Below are positions 26,329-36,445 of a stretch of 64,000 nt of DNA, one piece after another. The stretch comes from Allobosea sp. 47.2.35 (lineage in GTDB: Bacteria; Pseudomonadota; Alphaproteobacteria; Rhizobiales; Beijerinckiaceae). The notes beneath the pieces were generated by a model. The model was not told the DNA's origin. It saw nothing but the letters and a program-made list of their open reading frames with translations, and searched no databases. Where the stretch lies: the NCBI RefSeq assembly GCF_024655635.1, contig NZ_JANLGI010000011.1, positions 62,001 to 126,000 on the forward strand. Direction: 5' to 3'. The position numbers were made by a program, and so were the translations under genes. How positions within the stretch are numbered: position 1 is the stretch's first letter; every line of letters begins with the position of its first letter.

Positions 26329-27483
26329 TCAATTCCCCTTCGACCGGCCGACCAGCCCGCGCGCGACGATCATCCGCATCACCTCGTTGGTCCCCTCGAG
26401 GATCTGGTGGACGCGGAGATCCCGGACGATCTTCTCGATGCCGTAATCGGCGAGATAGCCGTAGCCGCCATGGATCTGCAGGGCGTGATTGGCAACCTCG
26501 AAGCCGGTATCGGTGGCGATGCGCTTGGCCATCGCGCAGAGCTTGGTCGCATCCGGCGTCTTGGCGTCGAGCGCCGCGGCCGCACGCCAGAGCAGGCTGC
26601 GAGCCGCTTCAAGCTCGGTTGCCATGTCGGCGAGCTTGAACTGCAAGGCCTGGAAATCGGCGATGGCCGAGCCGAAGGCCTTGCGCTCCCTCGCATAGGT
26701 CAGCGACCGGTCGAGCGCGCCCTGCGCCCCGCCCAGCGAGCAGGCGCCGATATTGAGCCGCCCGCCGTCGAGACCGGCCATGGCGATCTTGAAGCCGATG
26801 CCCTCCGGGCCGAGCCGGTTCGCCACCGGCACGCGGCAGTTCTCGAAGATCACGGCCCGCGTCGGCTGGGCGTTCCAGCCCATCTTCTTCTCGTTGGCGC
26901 CGAAGGACAGGCCGGGCGTGTCCTTCTCGACGACGATGGTCGAGATGCCCCCGGGGCCGGCCTCGCCCGTGCGCGCCATCACGACATAGATGTCGGAGAC
27001 GCCGGCGCCGGAGATGAACTGCTTCTGCCCGTCGAGGACATAGTGGTCGCCGTCCAGCACGGCCCTGGTCTTGAGCGCGGCGGCATCGGAGCCGGCGCCG
27101 GGCTCGGTCAGGCAGTAGCTCGCCAGATGCTCCATGGTGCAGAGCTTCGGCAGGAAGCGCTGGCGCTGCTCGTCATCGCCGTAGCGGTCGATCATCCAGG
27201 CGCACATGTTGTGGATCGAGATATAGGCCGCGACCGTGGGGCAGCCGGTCGAGAGCGCCTCGAAGATCAGGGCCGCATCGAGCCGCGTCAGGCCGGAGCC
27301 GCCGACGTCGTCGCGGATATAGATGCCGCCCATGCCGAGCGCAGCGGCGGCGCGCATTTCCTCGATCGGGAAATGCTTGTCCTCGTCCCAGCGCGCGGCG
27401 TGAGGCGCCAATGTTTCAGCGGCGAAGTCCTGCGCCATGTCGCGGATGGCGATCTGGTCCTCGGTCAGGGAAAACGGGCTCAA
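26329..27483 (-). CDS. Acyl-CoA dehydrogenase, probably isobutyryl-CoA dehydrogenase
   Basis: The 384-residue flavoprotein has the acyl-CoA dehydrogenase signatures [17 protein letters not shown] (about 125-141) and the C-terminal catalytic glutamate in [17 protein letters not shown] (about 362-378). Its place between mmsA and mmsB points to isobutyryl-CoA to methacrylyl-CoA, a step of valine catabolism; a broad short-chain enzyme is possible. The start is a TTG that overlaps the stop of the secreted hypothetical gene (TTGA) and has AGGAG eight bases upstream, which strongly supports it. No enoyl-CoA hydratase or HIBYL-CoA hydrolase lies alongside, so those steps must be encoded elsewhere. 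Confidence 0.92.
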   Translation of the reverse strand: MSPFSLTEDQIAIRDMAQDFAAETLAPHAARWDEDKHFPIEEMRAAAALGMGGIYIRDDVGGSGLTRLDAALIFEALSTGCPTVAAYISIHNMCAWMIDRYGDDEQRQRFLPKLCTMEHLASYCLTEPGAGSDAAALKTRAVLDGDHYVLDGQKQFISGAGVSDIYVVMARTGEAGPGGISTIVVEKDTPGLSFGANEKKMGWNAQPTRAVIFENCRVPVANRLGPEGIGFKIAMAGLDGGRLNIGACSLGGAQGALDRSLTYARERKAFGSAIADFQALQFKLADMATELEAARSLLWRAAAALDAKTPDATKLCAMAKRIATDTGFEVANHALQIHGGYGYLADYGIEKIVRDLRVHQILEGTNEVMRMIVARGLVGRSKGN

Positions 27484-28028
27484 GGCTTGCGCTCCTGCTG
27501 GATGGGGGCGGGCCGCGGCGTCGCGGCCTGAGGTTGCGGCTGCGGGTAGGCCCCGCCATAGGCCTTGGCGCGGCCTCGGTGCGGCGACCGGGCCGAGTCG
27601 AGGGCGACGAAATCCTCAGGCCCCGCCGGCTCCCCGGGCTTGCCGATGAAGACGCGCGGCCCCTTGTCGGTCACCACCACGTCGCCATAGGCGAGATCGC
27701 CGCCGTTCAGGAAGGTTTCGACCGTTACGGGCGGGGGAGGGGGCGGAGGCAGCTTCGCCTGGAGCTCCCGCCGCAGCCGCCCGTCCTCGATCATGCGGTC
27801 GACATAGCCCTGGCTTCGCGTCCTGGCTGCATCGACCCGCTGGCGCCAGAGCTGGCGGCAGCGGGCCAATTGCGTTTCGTGCAGGCTGAGGGTGCCGTTG
27901 GCGGCCGCATCGCAGAGCAATTCCTCGGCCGAAGGAGCGGCGTCGGGCATGGGGCTCTCCGACCGGGCCGGCAGCAGGCCGTAGAGAAGCAGGAGCGACG
28001 ATGCGATGACCCGCAGCGGTCGCTCCAT
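27480..28028 (-). CDS. Secreted hypothetical protein with C-terminal GDVVVT motif
   Basis: The 182-residue protein has a signal peptide (about 1-24), two cysteines (39 and 57) in a helical segment, a run of seven prolines or so at 94-100 and a proline/glutamine-rich tail. Residues 115-143 carry a motif with Gly115-Asp116-Val-Val-Val-Thr, a central Val-Phe-Ile-Gly and an ending Asp-Phe-Val-Ala-Leu. The same 29-residue motif is found without gaps in the protein at 40796-41293. It sits inside the valine operon, 22 bases after mmsA and overlapping the acyl-CoA dehydrogenase, which is odd for a periplasmic protein. GGAGG six bases before the ATG supports the start. The function is unknown. Confidence 0.75.
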   Translation of the reverse strand: MERPLRVIASSLLLLYGLLPARSESPMPDAAPSAEELLCDAAANGTLSLHETQLARCRQLWRQRVDAARTRSQGYVDRMIEDGRLRRELQAKLPPPPPPPVTVETFLNGGDLAYGDVVVTDKGPRVFIGKPGEPAGPEDFVALDSARSPHRGRAKAYGGAYPQPQPQAATPRPAPIQQERKP

Positions 28029-28050
28029 GGGCTCCTCCGTCGGTGGCGCC

Positions 28051-29547
<1,497 letters not shown>

Positions 29548-29605
29548 TGCGCCCTCCCTACGAATTGGTGGTGTGTTGATCTTGCCATCTCCCCTACCAT
29601 TCTCG

Positions 29606-29650
29606 TTTGCGCACGGCTATAGCGAGTGTGAAACGCTGGTCGTGCGTAAA
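29606..29650. promoter_or_regulatory. Imperfect dyad between mmsA and the LysR gene
   Basis: TTTGCGCACG at 29606-29615 and CGTGCGTAAA at 29641-29650 are inverted copies that match at nine of ten positions, with 25 bases between. The pair lies in the only divergent gap between mmsA and the LysR-type gene, which suits a LysR tetramer site. The right half is 20 bases before the regulator start, allowing autoregulation. Confidence 0.45.
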
Positions 29651-29670
29651 AACAAATATGGGAGAGAGCC

Positions 29671-30600
29671 TTGGAGCGCTTCGACTGGGACGACCTCCGC
29701 TTCTTTCTGGCCGTGGCGCGCTCGGGTCGCCTGACGGCAGCGGCCCGGCGGCTCGGCGCCGACCACGCTACCGTCTCGCGTCGCATCACCTCACTCGAGG
29801 AGGCCTTGAAGGCCAAGCTCTTCGAGCGCCGCCCTCAAGGCTACACGCTGACCGCCCATGGCGAGCGCCTGCTGGCCAAGGCCGAGAGCATGGAGACCGA
29901 GGCGCTGGCGATCCAGAGCGATATCGGCGGCGCCGACATGGCGCTGTCCGGCACGGTCAGGATCGGCGCACCCGACGGCCTCGGCACCTCCTTCCTGGCG
30001 CCGCGGCTGGCGCTGTTTGCGAAGTCCTATCCGGGTCTCGAAATCCAGCTTATCGCCATGCCGCGCCTGCTCTCGCTGTCGAAGCGCGAGGCCGATGTCG
30101 CGATCACGCTCGCTCCGCCAAAGGAAGGCAAGGTCGTCGCCCGCAAGCTATCCGACTACCGCCTCGGCCTCTACGCTTCGCCGGAATACCTCGCCTCGAT
30201 GCCGCCGGTGACGAAGCCGGAGGATCTCTTCGAGCATCGCATCATCGGCTATATCGACGATCTCATCTTCTCGCCCGAGCTCGACTATCTCGATGAGGTC
30301 GCCAAGGGCCTGCGCGCCCATGTCCAGAGTTCGAGCGTCATCGCCCAGATGAATGCCGTGACGGCGGGCGCCGGTATTGGTGTGATCCACCATTTCATGG
30401 CGGAAGGCGAGAAGCGGCTCGTGCCCGTCCTGCCCGAGACGGTCTCGATCACGCGCTCGTTCTGGCTGCTCGTCCATGCCGACCTGAAGGACGTGGCGCG
30501 GGTGCGCGCCATCGTCGACTTCGTCGTTCGCGAGGTGAAGGCCTCGCGCGCCCTGTTGATGGGCGAGCCCAGGCCAGAACCGCGCATCGCGGCCGAGTAG
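29671..30600 (+). CDS. LysR-family transcriptional regulator, likely of the mms operon
   Basis: The 309-residue protein has an N-terminal winged helix-turn-helix (DDLRFFLAVARSGRLTAAARRLGADHATVSRRI, about residues 6-39; key residues are the Ala-Ala-Arg-Arg-Leu turn and Thr-Val-Ser recognition helix) and a C-terminal substrate-binding domain starting near residue 90. The start is a TTG with GGGAGAG upstream; the ATG 13 bases before it is out of frame. Divergent placement from mmsA suggests that it controls valine catabolism, with an effector such as a pathway intermediate. This is inferred from position only. Confidence 0.88.
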   Translation: MERFDWDDLRFFLAVARSGRLTAAARRLGADHATVSRRITSLEEALKAKLFERRPQGYTLTAHGERLLAKAESMETEALAIQSDIGGADMALSGTVRIGAPDGLGTSFLAPRLALFAKSYPGLEIQLIAMPRLLSLSKREADVAITLAPPKEGKVVARKLSDYRLGLYASPEYLASMPPVTKPEDLFEHRIIGYIDDLIFSPELDYLDEVAKGLRAHVQSSSVIAQMNAVTAGAGIGVIHHFMAEGEKRLVPVLPETVSITRSFWLLVHADLKDVARVRAIVDFVVREVKASRALLMGEPRPEPRIAAE

Positions 30601-30607
30601 TCACGCC

Positions 30608-31906
30608 TCAGGCCGCGGTGCGAACCCTGTCGCGCCCATCCTGTTTGGCGACGTAGAGAGCCTCGTCCGCCTGGCCGAGACAGGTCTCGAGCATGGCATC
30701 GGGCGTGAGTGCGGCGACGCCGATCGAGACCGTCAGCGGTAGCGTTTCCCCGTTGATGACGAGGGGCGAGCCGGCAATGGCTGCCCGGATGTCGCCGCAC
30801 AGGCGCTCGGCCTCGGTGAGATCGGCGCCCGGGAAGATGATGGCGAACTCCTCGCCGCCGATGCGGGCGAGCAGGTTGAAGCCGCGCTCGGCCATGGTGC
30901 CGAGCGTCCGCGCGACGGCCGTCAGCGCCTTGTCGCCGCCATCATGGCCATGCCGATCGTTGAGCCGCTTGAAATGATCGATGTCGAGAATGGCGACCGA
31001 GATCGGCAGGCCCATCTCGCGGGCTTCGCTGACGAGCTGCCGGCCGCGCGCGAAGAAATGGCGGCGATTGAACAGGCCGGTGAGGAAATCGCGCGCGGCG
31101 AGGTCCTGCAACTGCCGGAGCTGGTCGAGTACCTCGACATTGGAGGCGATGCGGCATTGCAACTCCTCCAGCACGAAGGGGCGCGACACGAAGTCATGCG
31201 CGCCGGCCTTGAGGAAGCCGGCCGAGGTCTGTCGGTCGGTTGAGGAGGAGATGCCGAGGACGCGCACGTCCGGATGATGGCGGCGGATGCGTCGCGCCAG
31301 CTCGAATCCGTCCATGTCGGGCATGTAGTAGTCGCTGACGACGAGCTGGATATCGGGATTGCTTTCCAGGATCGTCAGCGCTTCTTGTCCGGAGCCGGCT
31401 TCGACCACGGCATATTGCTGGATCGACAGCATCCGCGCGAGCACCTTGCGGGTGGTGCGGGTGTCATCGACGACGAGGATGCGGGTGTTGCGGTTGTTCA
31501 GCGCCCGCTTGACTGTGCCAACGAGGTTGGGAAGGGCGAATTCATTGTCCTTCAGGACGTAGTCGATGACCTCCCGCTCCATGATCCGGCCGCGCGTGGC
31601 GAGGTCGAATGTCGCGGTGAAGACGACCGAGGGGATGCCGTGGGTCACGGTCCAGTCGAGCGCCTCGCCGCGAGGCGCGTCGGGCAGGTTGAGGTCGACG
31701 ACCGCGATCGCATAGGCACCGGGTGCTGCGACGATCAGGTCGCTGACTTCTTTCAGCGAAGCGCAGGTCGTGACCGGTAGCCCGGTCTCGGCCTGGAGCA
31801 TCTGCCGCAGCGCGAGCGAGAAGGTCCGCGAGTCCTCGATGACGAGGATCTGGCGGTCGTCCGGTACGGGCTCCGGCCTGGCCTGCAATGTCTGATGGGC
31901 ACCCAT
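30608..31906 (-). CDS. PleD-like double-receiver diguanylate cyclase
   Basis: The 432-residue cytoplasmic response regulator has two receiver domains and a GGDEF-type domain. Receiver 1 (about 18-135) keeps Asp71 in VVDLNLPD and Lys119. Receiver 2 (about 142-260) has Asp192 in SDYYMPDMDG, but the conserved Lys before Pro is Arg242 (SRPF). The cyclase motif is GGEEF at 350-354 and should be active. The inhibitory site that normally reads RxxD five residues upstream reads Arg341-Gly-Phe-Asn344, so product inhibition may be weaker. The plan is that of PleD, but it stands alone with no kinase beside it. Convergent with the LysR gene at seven bases. Confidence 0.93.
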   Translation of the reverse strand: MGAHQTLQARPEPVPDDRQILVIEDSRTFSLALRQMLQAETGLPVTTCASLKEVSDLIVAAPGAYAIAVVDLNLPDAPRGEALDWTVTHGIPSVVFTATFDLATRGRIMEREVIDYVLKDNEFALPNLVGTVKRALNNRNTRILVVDDTRTTRKVLARMLSIQQYAVVEAGSGQEALTILESNPDIQLVVSDYYMPDMDGFELARRIRRHHPDVRVLGISSSTDRQTSAGFLKAGAHDFVSRPFVLEELQCRIASNVEVLDQLRQLQDLAARDFLTGLFNRRHFFARGRQLVSEAREMGLPISVAILDIDHFKRLNDRHGHDGGDKALTAVARTLGTMAERGFNLLARIGGEEFAIIFPGADLTEAERLCGDIRAAIAGSPLVINGETLPLTVSIGVAALTPDAMLETCLGQADEALYVAKQDGRDRVRTAA

Positions 31907-31973
31907 GCTCCATCTAGGGCGCTCGCAAGTTTAATTTTCCGTCACATCTGTCCGTCAGGCCTTATGCGACCCG

Positions 31974-33725
31974 TCAAATCCGCCACGGAAGGATATTGTG
32001 CTGCCGGTTGCGGCCGATCAGGTCGAGCGCCAGCATCACGAAGAGGATGACCGCGCAGGCGCTGATCGCGACCGCCGCCGCCTCGCCTGCGAGACCCGCT
32101 TCCTTCAGGCTGAACAGCACGACGCCAAGCGTCTCCGTGCCCGAGGACCAGAGCAGCGCCGAGACGGTGAGTTCGTTGAAAGCGACGAGGAAGACCATCA
32201 GCGCCGAGACCGCTGCAGCCGGCGCCAGGATCGGAGCGACGATGAAGCGCAGCATCTGCGTGAGACCGGCGCCGTCGAGCTTCGCGGCATCCTCGTGATG
32301 CGCCTCGATCTGCGCCATCGCCGCGACCGGCGCCTTCAGCGCCAGCGGCAGGAAGCGGGCGAGATAGGCGAAGAGGATGATGAAGGGTGTGCCGTAGATG
32401 CTGACGCCGATCAGCGGCAGCGGCTTCAGGAAGATCAGGATGCAGGCGATGGCGAGCACGATGCCGGGCAGGGCATAGGGCAGCTCGATCATCAGTTCGA
32501 CCGCACGCCGGAGCTTGCCGAGCCGCCTTTCCAGCGCATAGGCGAAGACGATAGCGAGGATCGCGAGGATCAAGGCGGCGCTGCCGGCGAAGAACAGCGA
32601 ATTGCGGAAAGCGCGCATGGTCACGGCCTGCCGGAACAGAACTTCCGTGAACTTGTCGAAGGTCAGCGTCTGCCAGGAGAGAGCGACGCCCAGCGCCGGC
32701 GTCAGCGCTTCGCTCAGCAGGGCGAGCAGCGGGAGGCCGAGCTTGAGCGCGAGCAGCAGCCAGAGCCCGGCGGCGACCAGCGGGCGGGCCGGGCCGAGCA
32801 GCCAATAGGGTTCCAGAGGCCGCTCGATCTCGACCCTTCCGCGCTGGTTGCGGGCGGCGAGCGCGGCAGCGACGATGCCAAGCGCGGCGACAGCGCCGAC
32901 CAGCACGGCGAGCGCCGCCGTCTCGCCGAGGCTCGACGGGCCGAAACTCGACAGCCGGCGATAGATCAGCGTCGGCAAAGTCAGGTAATTCACGGGTAGG
33001 CCGAGCAGGGCAGGGATGCCGAAATTGCCGACGCCGGCAACGAAGGCGATCAGCCCGGCGGCGATGGTCTGCGGCCGTAGCACCGGGATCACGATCCGCG
33101 TGGTGATGGTCGCGGGCGCGGCGCCTTCCATCTGCGCGGCTTCGACCAGCGATTGCGGGATGCTGCGCAGGCCGGTCCAGAGCGTGATCGCGACGAGCGG
33201 CGCATGATGCAGCGCCATGACGAGGATGATGCCGCCGCGCCCGAGCAGCGGGTTTGGCGTGCCCGGTGGCGGCGCGAGCCCGATCAGCGACAGGATTGGC
33301 GAGTTCGGCGCGAGCAGGCTGAGAAAGGCCAGCGCCGCCACCTGCGGCGCGATCATCATCGAGAACACGAAGGCGAAGGCGAGCGGGCGTTTGCCCCTGA
33401 CATCGGTGACGCCGAGCGCCAAAGCGACGATGCCGCCGACGAGAAGCGCGCCGAGCGCCGAGAGCGAGGCCGTTTCCAGCGTATGCCAGGTCGCGGTGAC
33501 AGCCGCGCGGCTCGTCATCTCGGCGAAGGCTTCGCCCGGCGCGAACTGCCAGCCGGGCGCGAAGGCAGCCGCAACCAGCCGGAAGAAGGGCAGACCGCCG
33601 AGCAGCAGCGCGACCGCGACGACGAGCGCCGGCAGGCCCCAGCCGTCCGGCAGGCGCAAACGTGCAGCCGGCGGGGCCGCGATCGCGGGCTCCCGCCGGC
33701 TGTTTCGGGCAAGGGCCAGCGTCAT
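31974..33725 (-). CDS. Fused two-domain ABC transporter permease (FbpB/AfuB type)
   Basis: The 583-residue membrane protein contains two copies of the binding-protein-dependent permease unit, about 12 transmembrane helices in total, with EAA loops SLVEAAQMEGAAPATITTRIVIP (first half) and HHEDAAKLDGAGLTQMLRFIVAP (second half). This fused form is typical of importers for ferric iron, thiamine, 2-aminoethylphosphonate and some sugar phosphates. It is 31 bases after a matching substrate-binding protein gene. No ATPase gene follows: the next gene on this strand is a diguanylate cyclase. The ligand is not assigned. Confidence 0.88.
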   Translation of the reverse strand: MTLALARNSRREPAIAAPPAARLRLPDGWGLPALVVAVALLLGGLPFFRLVAAAFAPGWQFAPGEAFAEMTSRAAVTATWHTLETASLSALGALLVGGIVALALGVTDVRGKRPLAFAFVFSMMIAPQVAALAFLSLLAPNSPILSLIGLAPPPGTPNPLLGRGGIILVMALHHAPLVAITLWTGLRSIPQSLVEAAQMEGAAPATITTRIVIPVLRPQTIAAGLIAFVAGVGNFGIPALLGLPVNYLTLPTLIYRRLSSFGPSSLGETAALAVLVGAVAALGIVAAALAARNQRGRVEIERPLEPYWLLGPARPLVAAGLWLLLALKLGLPLLALLSEALTPALGVALSWQTLTFDKFTEVLFRQAVTMRAFRNSLFFAGSAALILAILAIVFAYALERRLGKLRRAVELMIELPYALPGIVLAIACILIFLKPLPLIGVSIYGTPFIILFAYLARFLPLALKAPVAAMAQIEAHHEDAAKLDGAGLTQMLRFIVAPILAPAAAVSALMVFLVAFNELTVSALLWSSGTETLGVVLFSLKEAGLAGEAAAVAISACAVILFVMLALDLIGRNRQHNILPWRI

Positions 33726-33756
33726 GGCGCCGGCCGCTGCGACAGCAAGCTCGTCA

Positions 33757-34737
33757 TCACTCGAAGATCGAACCGAAGCGCTTGCGGGCAGCGGTCTCCT
33801 CAGCCAGCGCCTTGGCGGCGTCGAACGCCATCAGCTTGATCGCGCTGCGAGCGGGATAGCCGGCCGGCAGGGCGACATCCGGATGGGCCGCGACATAGCC
33901 CTGCTTCAGCGCGAGCTCCTGGCCCTCCTTCGAGAGCAGGAAGTCGATGAAGGCCTTGGCGGCTTCCGGGTTCTTGCTGCTCTTCAGGATCGCGACTGGC
34001 TCGCTGACGGCGGATACGCCCTCGCTCGGGAAGACGAACTCGACCGGCGCGCCCTTGGCCTTCTCGCGGATCGGCATGAAGTCGACGATCATGCCGTAGA
34101 GCTTCTCGCCGGTGGCGACCTGGCGCAGGATGTCGCCATTGGCGCCGGCGGCCAGCGTGCCGTTCTCCCGGAGCTTCTCGTAGAAGCCCCAACCGTCCCC
34201 AAGATTGCTGGTCAGCGTGATCGTGTGGATCAGCGCGGCGCCCGAGTTCAGCGGGCTCGGCATCGCCAGCTGGTTCTTCACCTCCGGCTTGACGAGGTCC
34301 GTCCAGCTCGCGGGCTTCATCGTGGCCTTGGTGTTGTAAACGATGCCGGTGGTGATCAGCTTCGTCGCGAACCACATCTTCTGGGGGTCGTGGATGCCGG
34401 CGGGATAAGCGCCGAGATCGGCCTTGTCATGGGCGAGCAGGCGCCCGTCCTTCTTGAGGCCTTCCATGGTCACGGCATCGGCGATGAGCAGAACATCGGC
34501 CTGCGGCGCGCCGGCCTCGAACTCGGCCTTGAGCTTCGCCATCACGCGCGGCGTGCCGTCGCGTACGAAGGAGACATCGACCTTGGGATATTTCGCCTTG
34601 AAGGCGTCGATGGTCTGCTGCGCGTCGGTATTGGGCTGGCTGGTATAGAGCACCAACTTGCCCTCGGTGGCGAGGACCTGCGGCGCGGCCGCAAGGCCGG
34701 CCGCGAGAATGAAGGCGCTCAGGGCCTTGCGCTGCAT
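33757..34737 (-). CDS. Periplasmic substrate-binding protein of the FbpA/AfuA type
   Basis: The 326-residue protein has a Sec signal peptide (MQRKALSAFILAAGLAAAPQVLA) and a type II periplasmic binding fold: KLVLYTSQPNTDAQQTIDAF at the start of the mature form, ADVLLIADAVTMEGL, MPSPLNSGAALIHT and a C-terminal DFLLSKEGQELA. This family binds ferric ions, phosphonates, thiamine or hexose phosphates; I cannot tell which. TGGAG six bases before the ATG at 34737 favours this start over the ATG at 34749. It is first in a two-gene unit with the fused permease and is divergent from a carbohydrate-type importer. Confidence 0.88.
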   Translation of the reverse strand: MQRKALSAFILAAGLAAAPQVLATEGKLVLYTSQPNTDAQQTIDAFKAKYPKVDVSFVRDGTPRVMAKLKAEFEAGAPQADVLLIADAVTMEGLKKDGRLLAHDKADLGAYPAGIHDPQKMWFATKLITTGIVYNTKATMKPASWTDLVKPEVKNQLAMPSPLNSGAALIHTITLTSNLGDGWGFYEKLRENGTLAAGANGDILRQVATGEKLYGMIVDFMPIREKAKGAPVEFVFPSEGVSAVSEPVAILKSSKNPEAAKAFIDFLLSKEGQELALKQGYVAAHPDVALPAGYPARSAIKLMAFDAAKALAEETAARKRFGSIFE

Positions 34738-34925
34738 GTGAAGCTCCATCTTTCGATCGCAGTTGCGAGATGGCGCAGCCGGTAGACCCGTCGCATGACA
34801 GTTCCATGAAATGGGCGAATGTTTCTCCGGTGGAACGGTTGTGCAGTCTGGAATTAGAAATACTATTTTCGGCGAGCGCGCCGGCTTGTTTCGTGCGGGG
34901 CTTTTCGATTAGGGTCGCGGCAAGA

Positions 34926-34963
34926 CGACCATAAGGTCGCTTTAAAACGGTTTAAACGGGAGG
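34926..34963 (+). promoter_or_regulatory. Promoter-proximal repeats and ribosome-binding site of the sugar-importer operon
   Basis: Upstream of the gene at 34971 lie, in order, a dyad CGACC-ATAA-GGTCG (34926-34939), a tandem pair TTTAAAACGG and TTTAAACGGG (34941 and 34951), which contains the 8-bp palindrome GTTTAAAC, and a strong GGGAGG site seven bases before the ATG. The palindrome would suit a LacI/GntR-type operator, but no such regulator is adjacent. The wider gap 34738-34970 holds no gene. Confidence 0.4.
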
Positions 34964-34970
34964 ATATCGG

Positions 34971-36353
34971 ATGAAGCTTGTACGGCATTTTGCCATGGGA
35001 ACGGCTGTCGCGGCGGTGGTCGCTGGCTGGTCGGGCGCCGCGATGGCGCAGGAGACGCTGACGGCCTGGTTCACCAAGGGCTTCTACAAGGGCGAGGACG
35101 ATGCGCTGCTCGCCGTCGTCGACAAGTTCCAGAAGGCGACGGGCGTCAAGGTCGAGCTCTCGCTCTACGCGACCGAGGATTGCGTCACCAAGTCGGTCGG
35201 CGCCGTCGATGCCGGCACGCCGCCGGATGTCGGCTTCTGCACCACCTATGATTTCCGCACCACCGGCAAATGGGCCTATGACGGCAAGCTCGAGGACGTC
35301 TCGGACGTGATCGAGCCGCTGAAGGGCGAATTCCAGCCGATGGCGCTCTCGACCACCTTCCTGATGAACGGCAAGGCCGGCAAGAAGTCATACTATGCCT
35401 TCCCGGTCGAGCAGCAGATGATGCACATCACCTACTGGAAGGACATGCTGGAGGAAGCGGGCTTCAAGGAGTCCGATATCCCGAAGACCTGGAACGGCTA
35501 CTGGGATTTCTGGTGCGACAAGGTCCAGGGCGCGATGCGCGCCAAGGGCAAGCGCGTCTACGGCATCGGCCACCCGATGGGCATCGCGGCGTCCGACACC
35601 TTCTATTCGTTCCTGACCTTCGCCAACGCCTATAACGCCAAGGTCGTCGACGAAAACGGCAAGATCGTGCTCGACCAGCCCGAGAACAAGAAGGCGATGG
35701 TCGAGGCCGTGAAGGCTTACGCCAACATCTTCCAGCGCGGTTGCACGCCGCCGTCCTCGGTCAACTGGCTCGATCCCGACAACAACGTCGCCTTCCACAA
35801 CCGCACCACGGTCGCCACGCACAACGCCACGATCTCGATCGCCGGCAAGCACATGGACGACATGAGCAACCAGGCGCTCACCGCCGAACAGCGCGCCGCG
35901 GCCAAGAAGAACTACGAGGACAACATCCGCACCGCCGAGTTTCCGCTCAAGGCGGACGGCAGCAAGATGACCAACCTCGCCGCCGTCAAGACCGCGGTGA
36001 TCTTCGCCGATGCCAAGAACAAGAAGCGCGCCAAGGAGTTCATGGCCTTCTTCATGAAGGACGAGAACCTGCGCCCCTTCGTCGAAGGCTCTGCCGGTCG
36101 CTGGGTGCCCACGACGCTGAAGGCGATCGACGCGCCGTTCTGGTCCGATGGCAAGGATCCGCATCGCGCGGTCGTCTACAAGCAGTACAAGGACGGCACT
36201 GTGCCGTTCCAGTTCGTCTACAACTACAATTTCACGACCGTGAACGCCGAGAACGTCTGGGCCAAGGCCGTGAACCGCGTGGTTCAGGACAAGATCCCGG
36301 CCGAGCAGGCCGTGGACGAGATGATCGCCCGCATCAAGCAGATCGCCGGCTGA
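34971..36353 (+). CDS. Family 1 carbohydrate-type ABC substrate-binding protein
   Basis: The 460-residue protein has a signal peptide cut after GAAMA (about residue 26) and the family 1 solute-binding plan: LTAWFTKGFYKGEDDALLAVVDKFQ, a central VEQQMMHITYWKDMLEEAGF and KTWNGYWDFWCDKV, and a C-terminal RAKEFMAFFMKDE. Such proteins bind sugars, polyols or their glycosides in the periplasm; the exact ligand is not readable. It is the first gene of an operon with two permeases, then transaldolase and an SDR, which argues for a carbohydrate. A strong hairpin follows its stop, which could raise its level over the permeases. Confidence 0.92.
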   Translation: MKLVRHFAMGTAVAAVVAGWSGAAMAQETLTAWFTKGFYKGEDDALLAVVDKFQKATGVKVELSLYATEDCVTKSVGAVDAGTPPDVGFCTTYDFRTTGKWAYDGKLEDVSDVIEPLKGEFQPMALSTTFLMNGKAGKKSYYAFPVEQQMMHITYWKDMLEEAGFKESDIPKTWNGYWDFWCDKVQGAMRAKGKRVYGIGHPMGIAASDTFYSFLTFANAYNAKVVDENGKIVLDQPENKKAMVEAVKAYANIFQRGCTPPSSVNWLDPDNNVAFHNRTTVATHNATISIAGKHMDDMSNQALTAEQRAAAKKNYEDNIRTAEFPLKADGSKMTNLAAVKTAVIFADAKNKKRAKEFMAFFMKDENLRPFVEGSAGRWVPTTLKAIDAPFWSDGKDPHRAVVYKQYKDGTVPFQFVYNYNFTTVNAENVWAKAVNRVVQDKIPAEQAVDEMIARIKQIAG

Positions 36354-36385
36354 CCTCTCCGCGCGTTCTGCTTGCATCGAGAACC

Positions 36386-36417
36386 CGCCGCGGCAAGGAT
36401 TGCCGCGGCGTATCTTT
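36386..36417 (+). terminator. Strong hairpin between binding protein and permease genes
   Basis: The arms CGCCGCGGCAA and TTGCCGCGGCG form a perfect 11-bp stem with a GGA loop, followed by TATCTTT. It lies 32 bases after the binding-protein stop. In ABC operons such hairpins often act as partial terminators or as 3' stabilisers that give excess binding protein. It is unlikely to be a full stop because the permeases follow at once. Confidence 0.55.
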
Positions 36418-36445
36418 CACAGGGTGATGAAGTCACGGAGAGTCC

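Noticed and set aside
25333..27531. 732-codon plus-strand open frame opposite mmsB and the acyl-CoA dehydrogenase
   Set aside because: The opposite strand encodes two clear enzymes with catalytic motifs; this frame crosses their gap and has no motif or ribosome-binding site.
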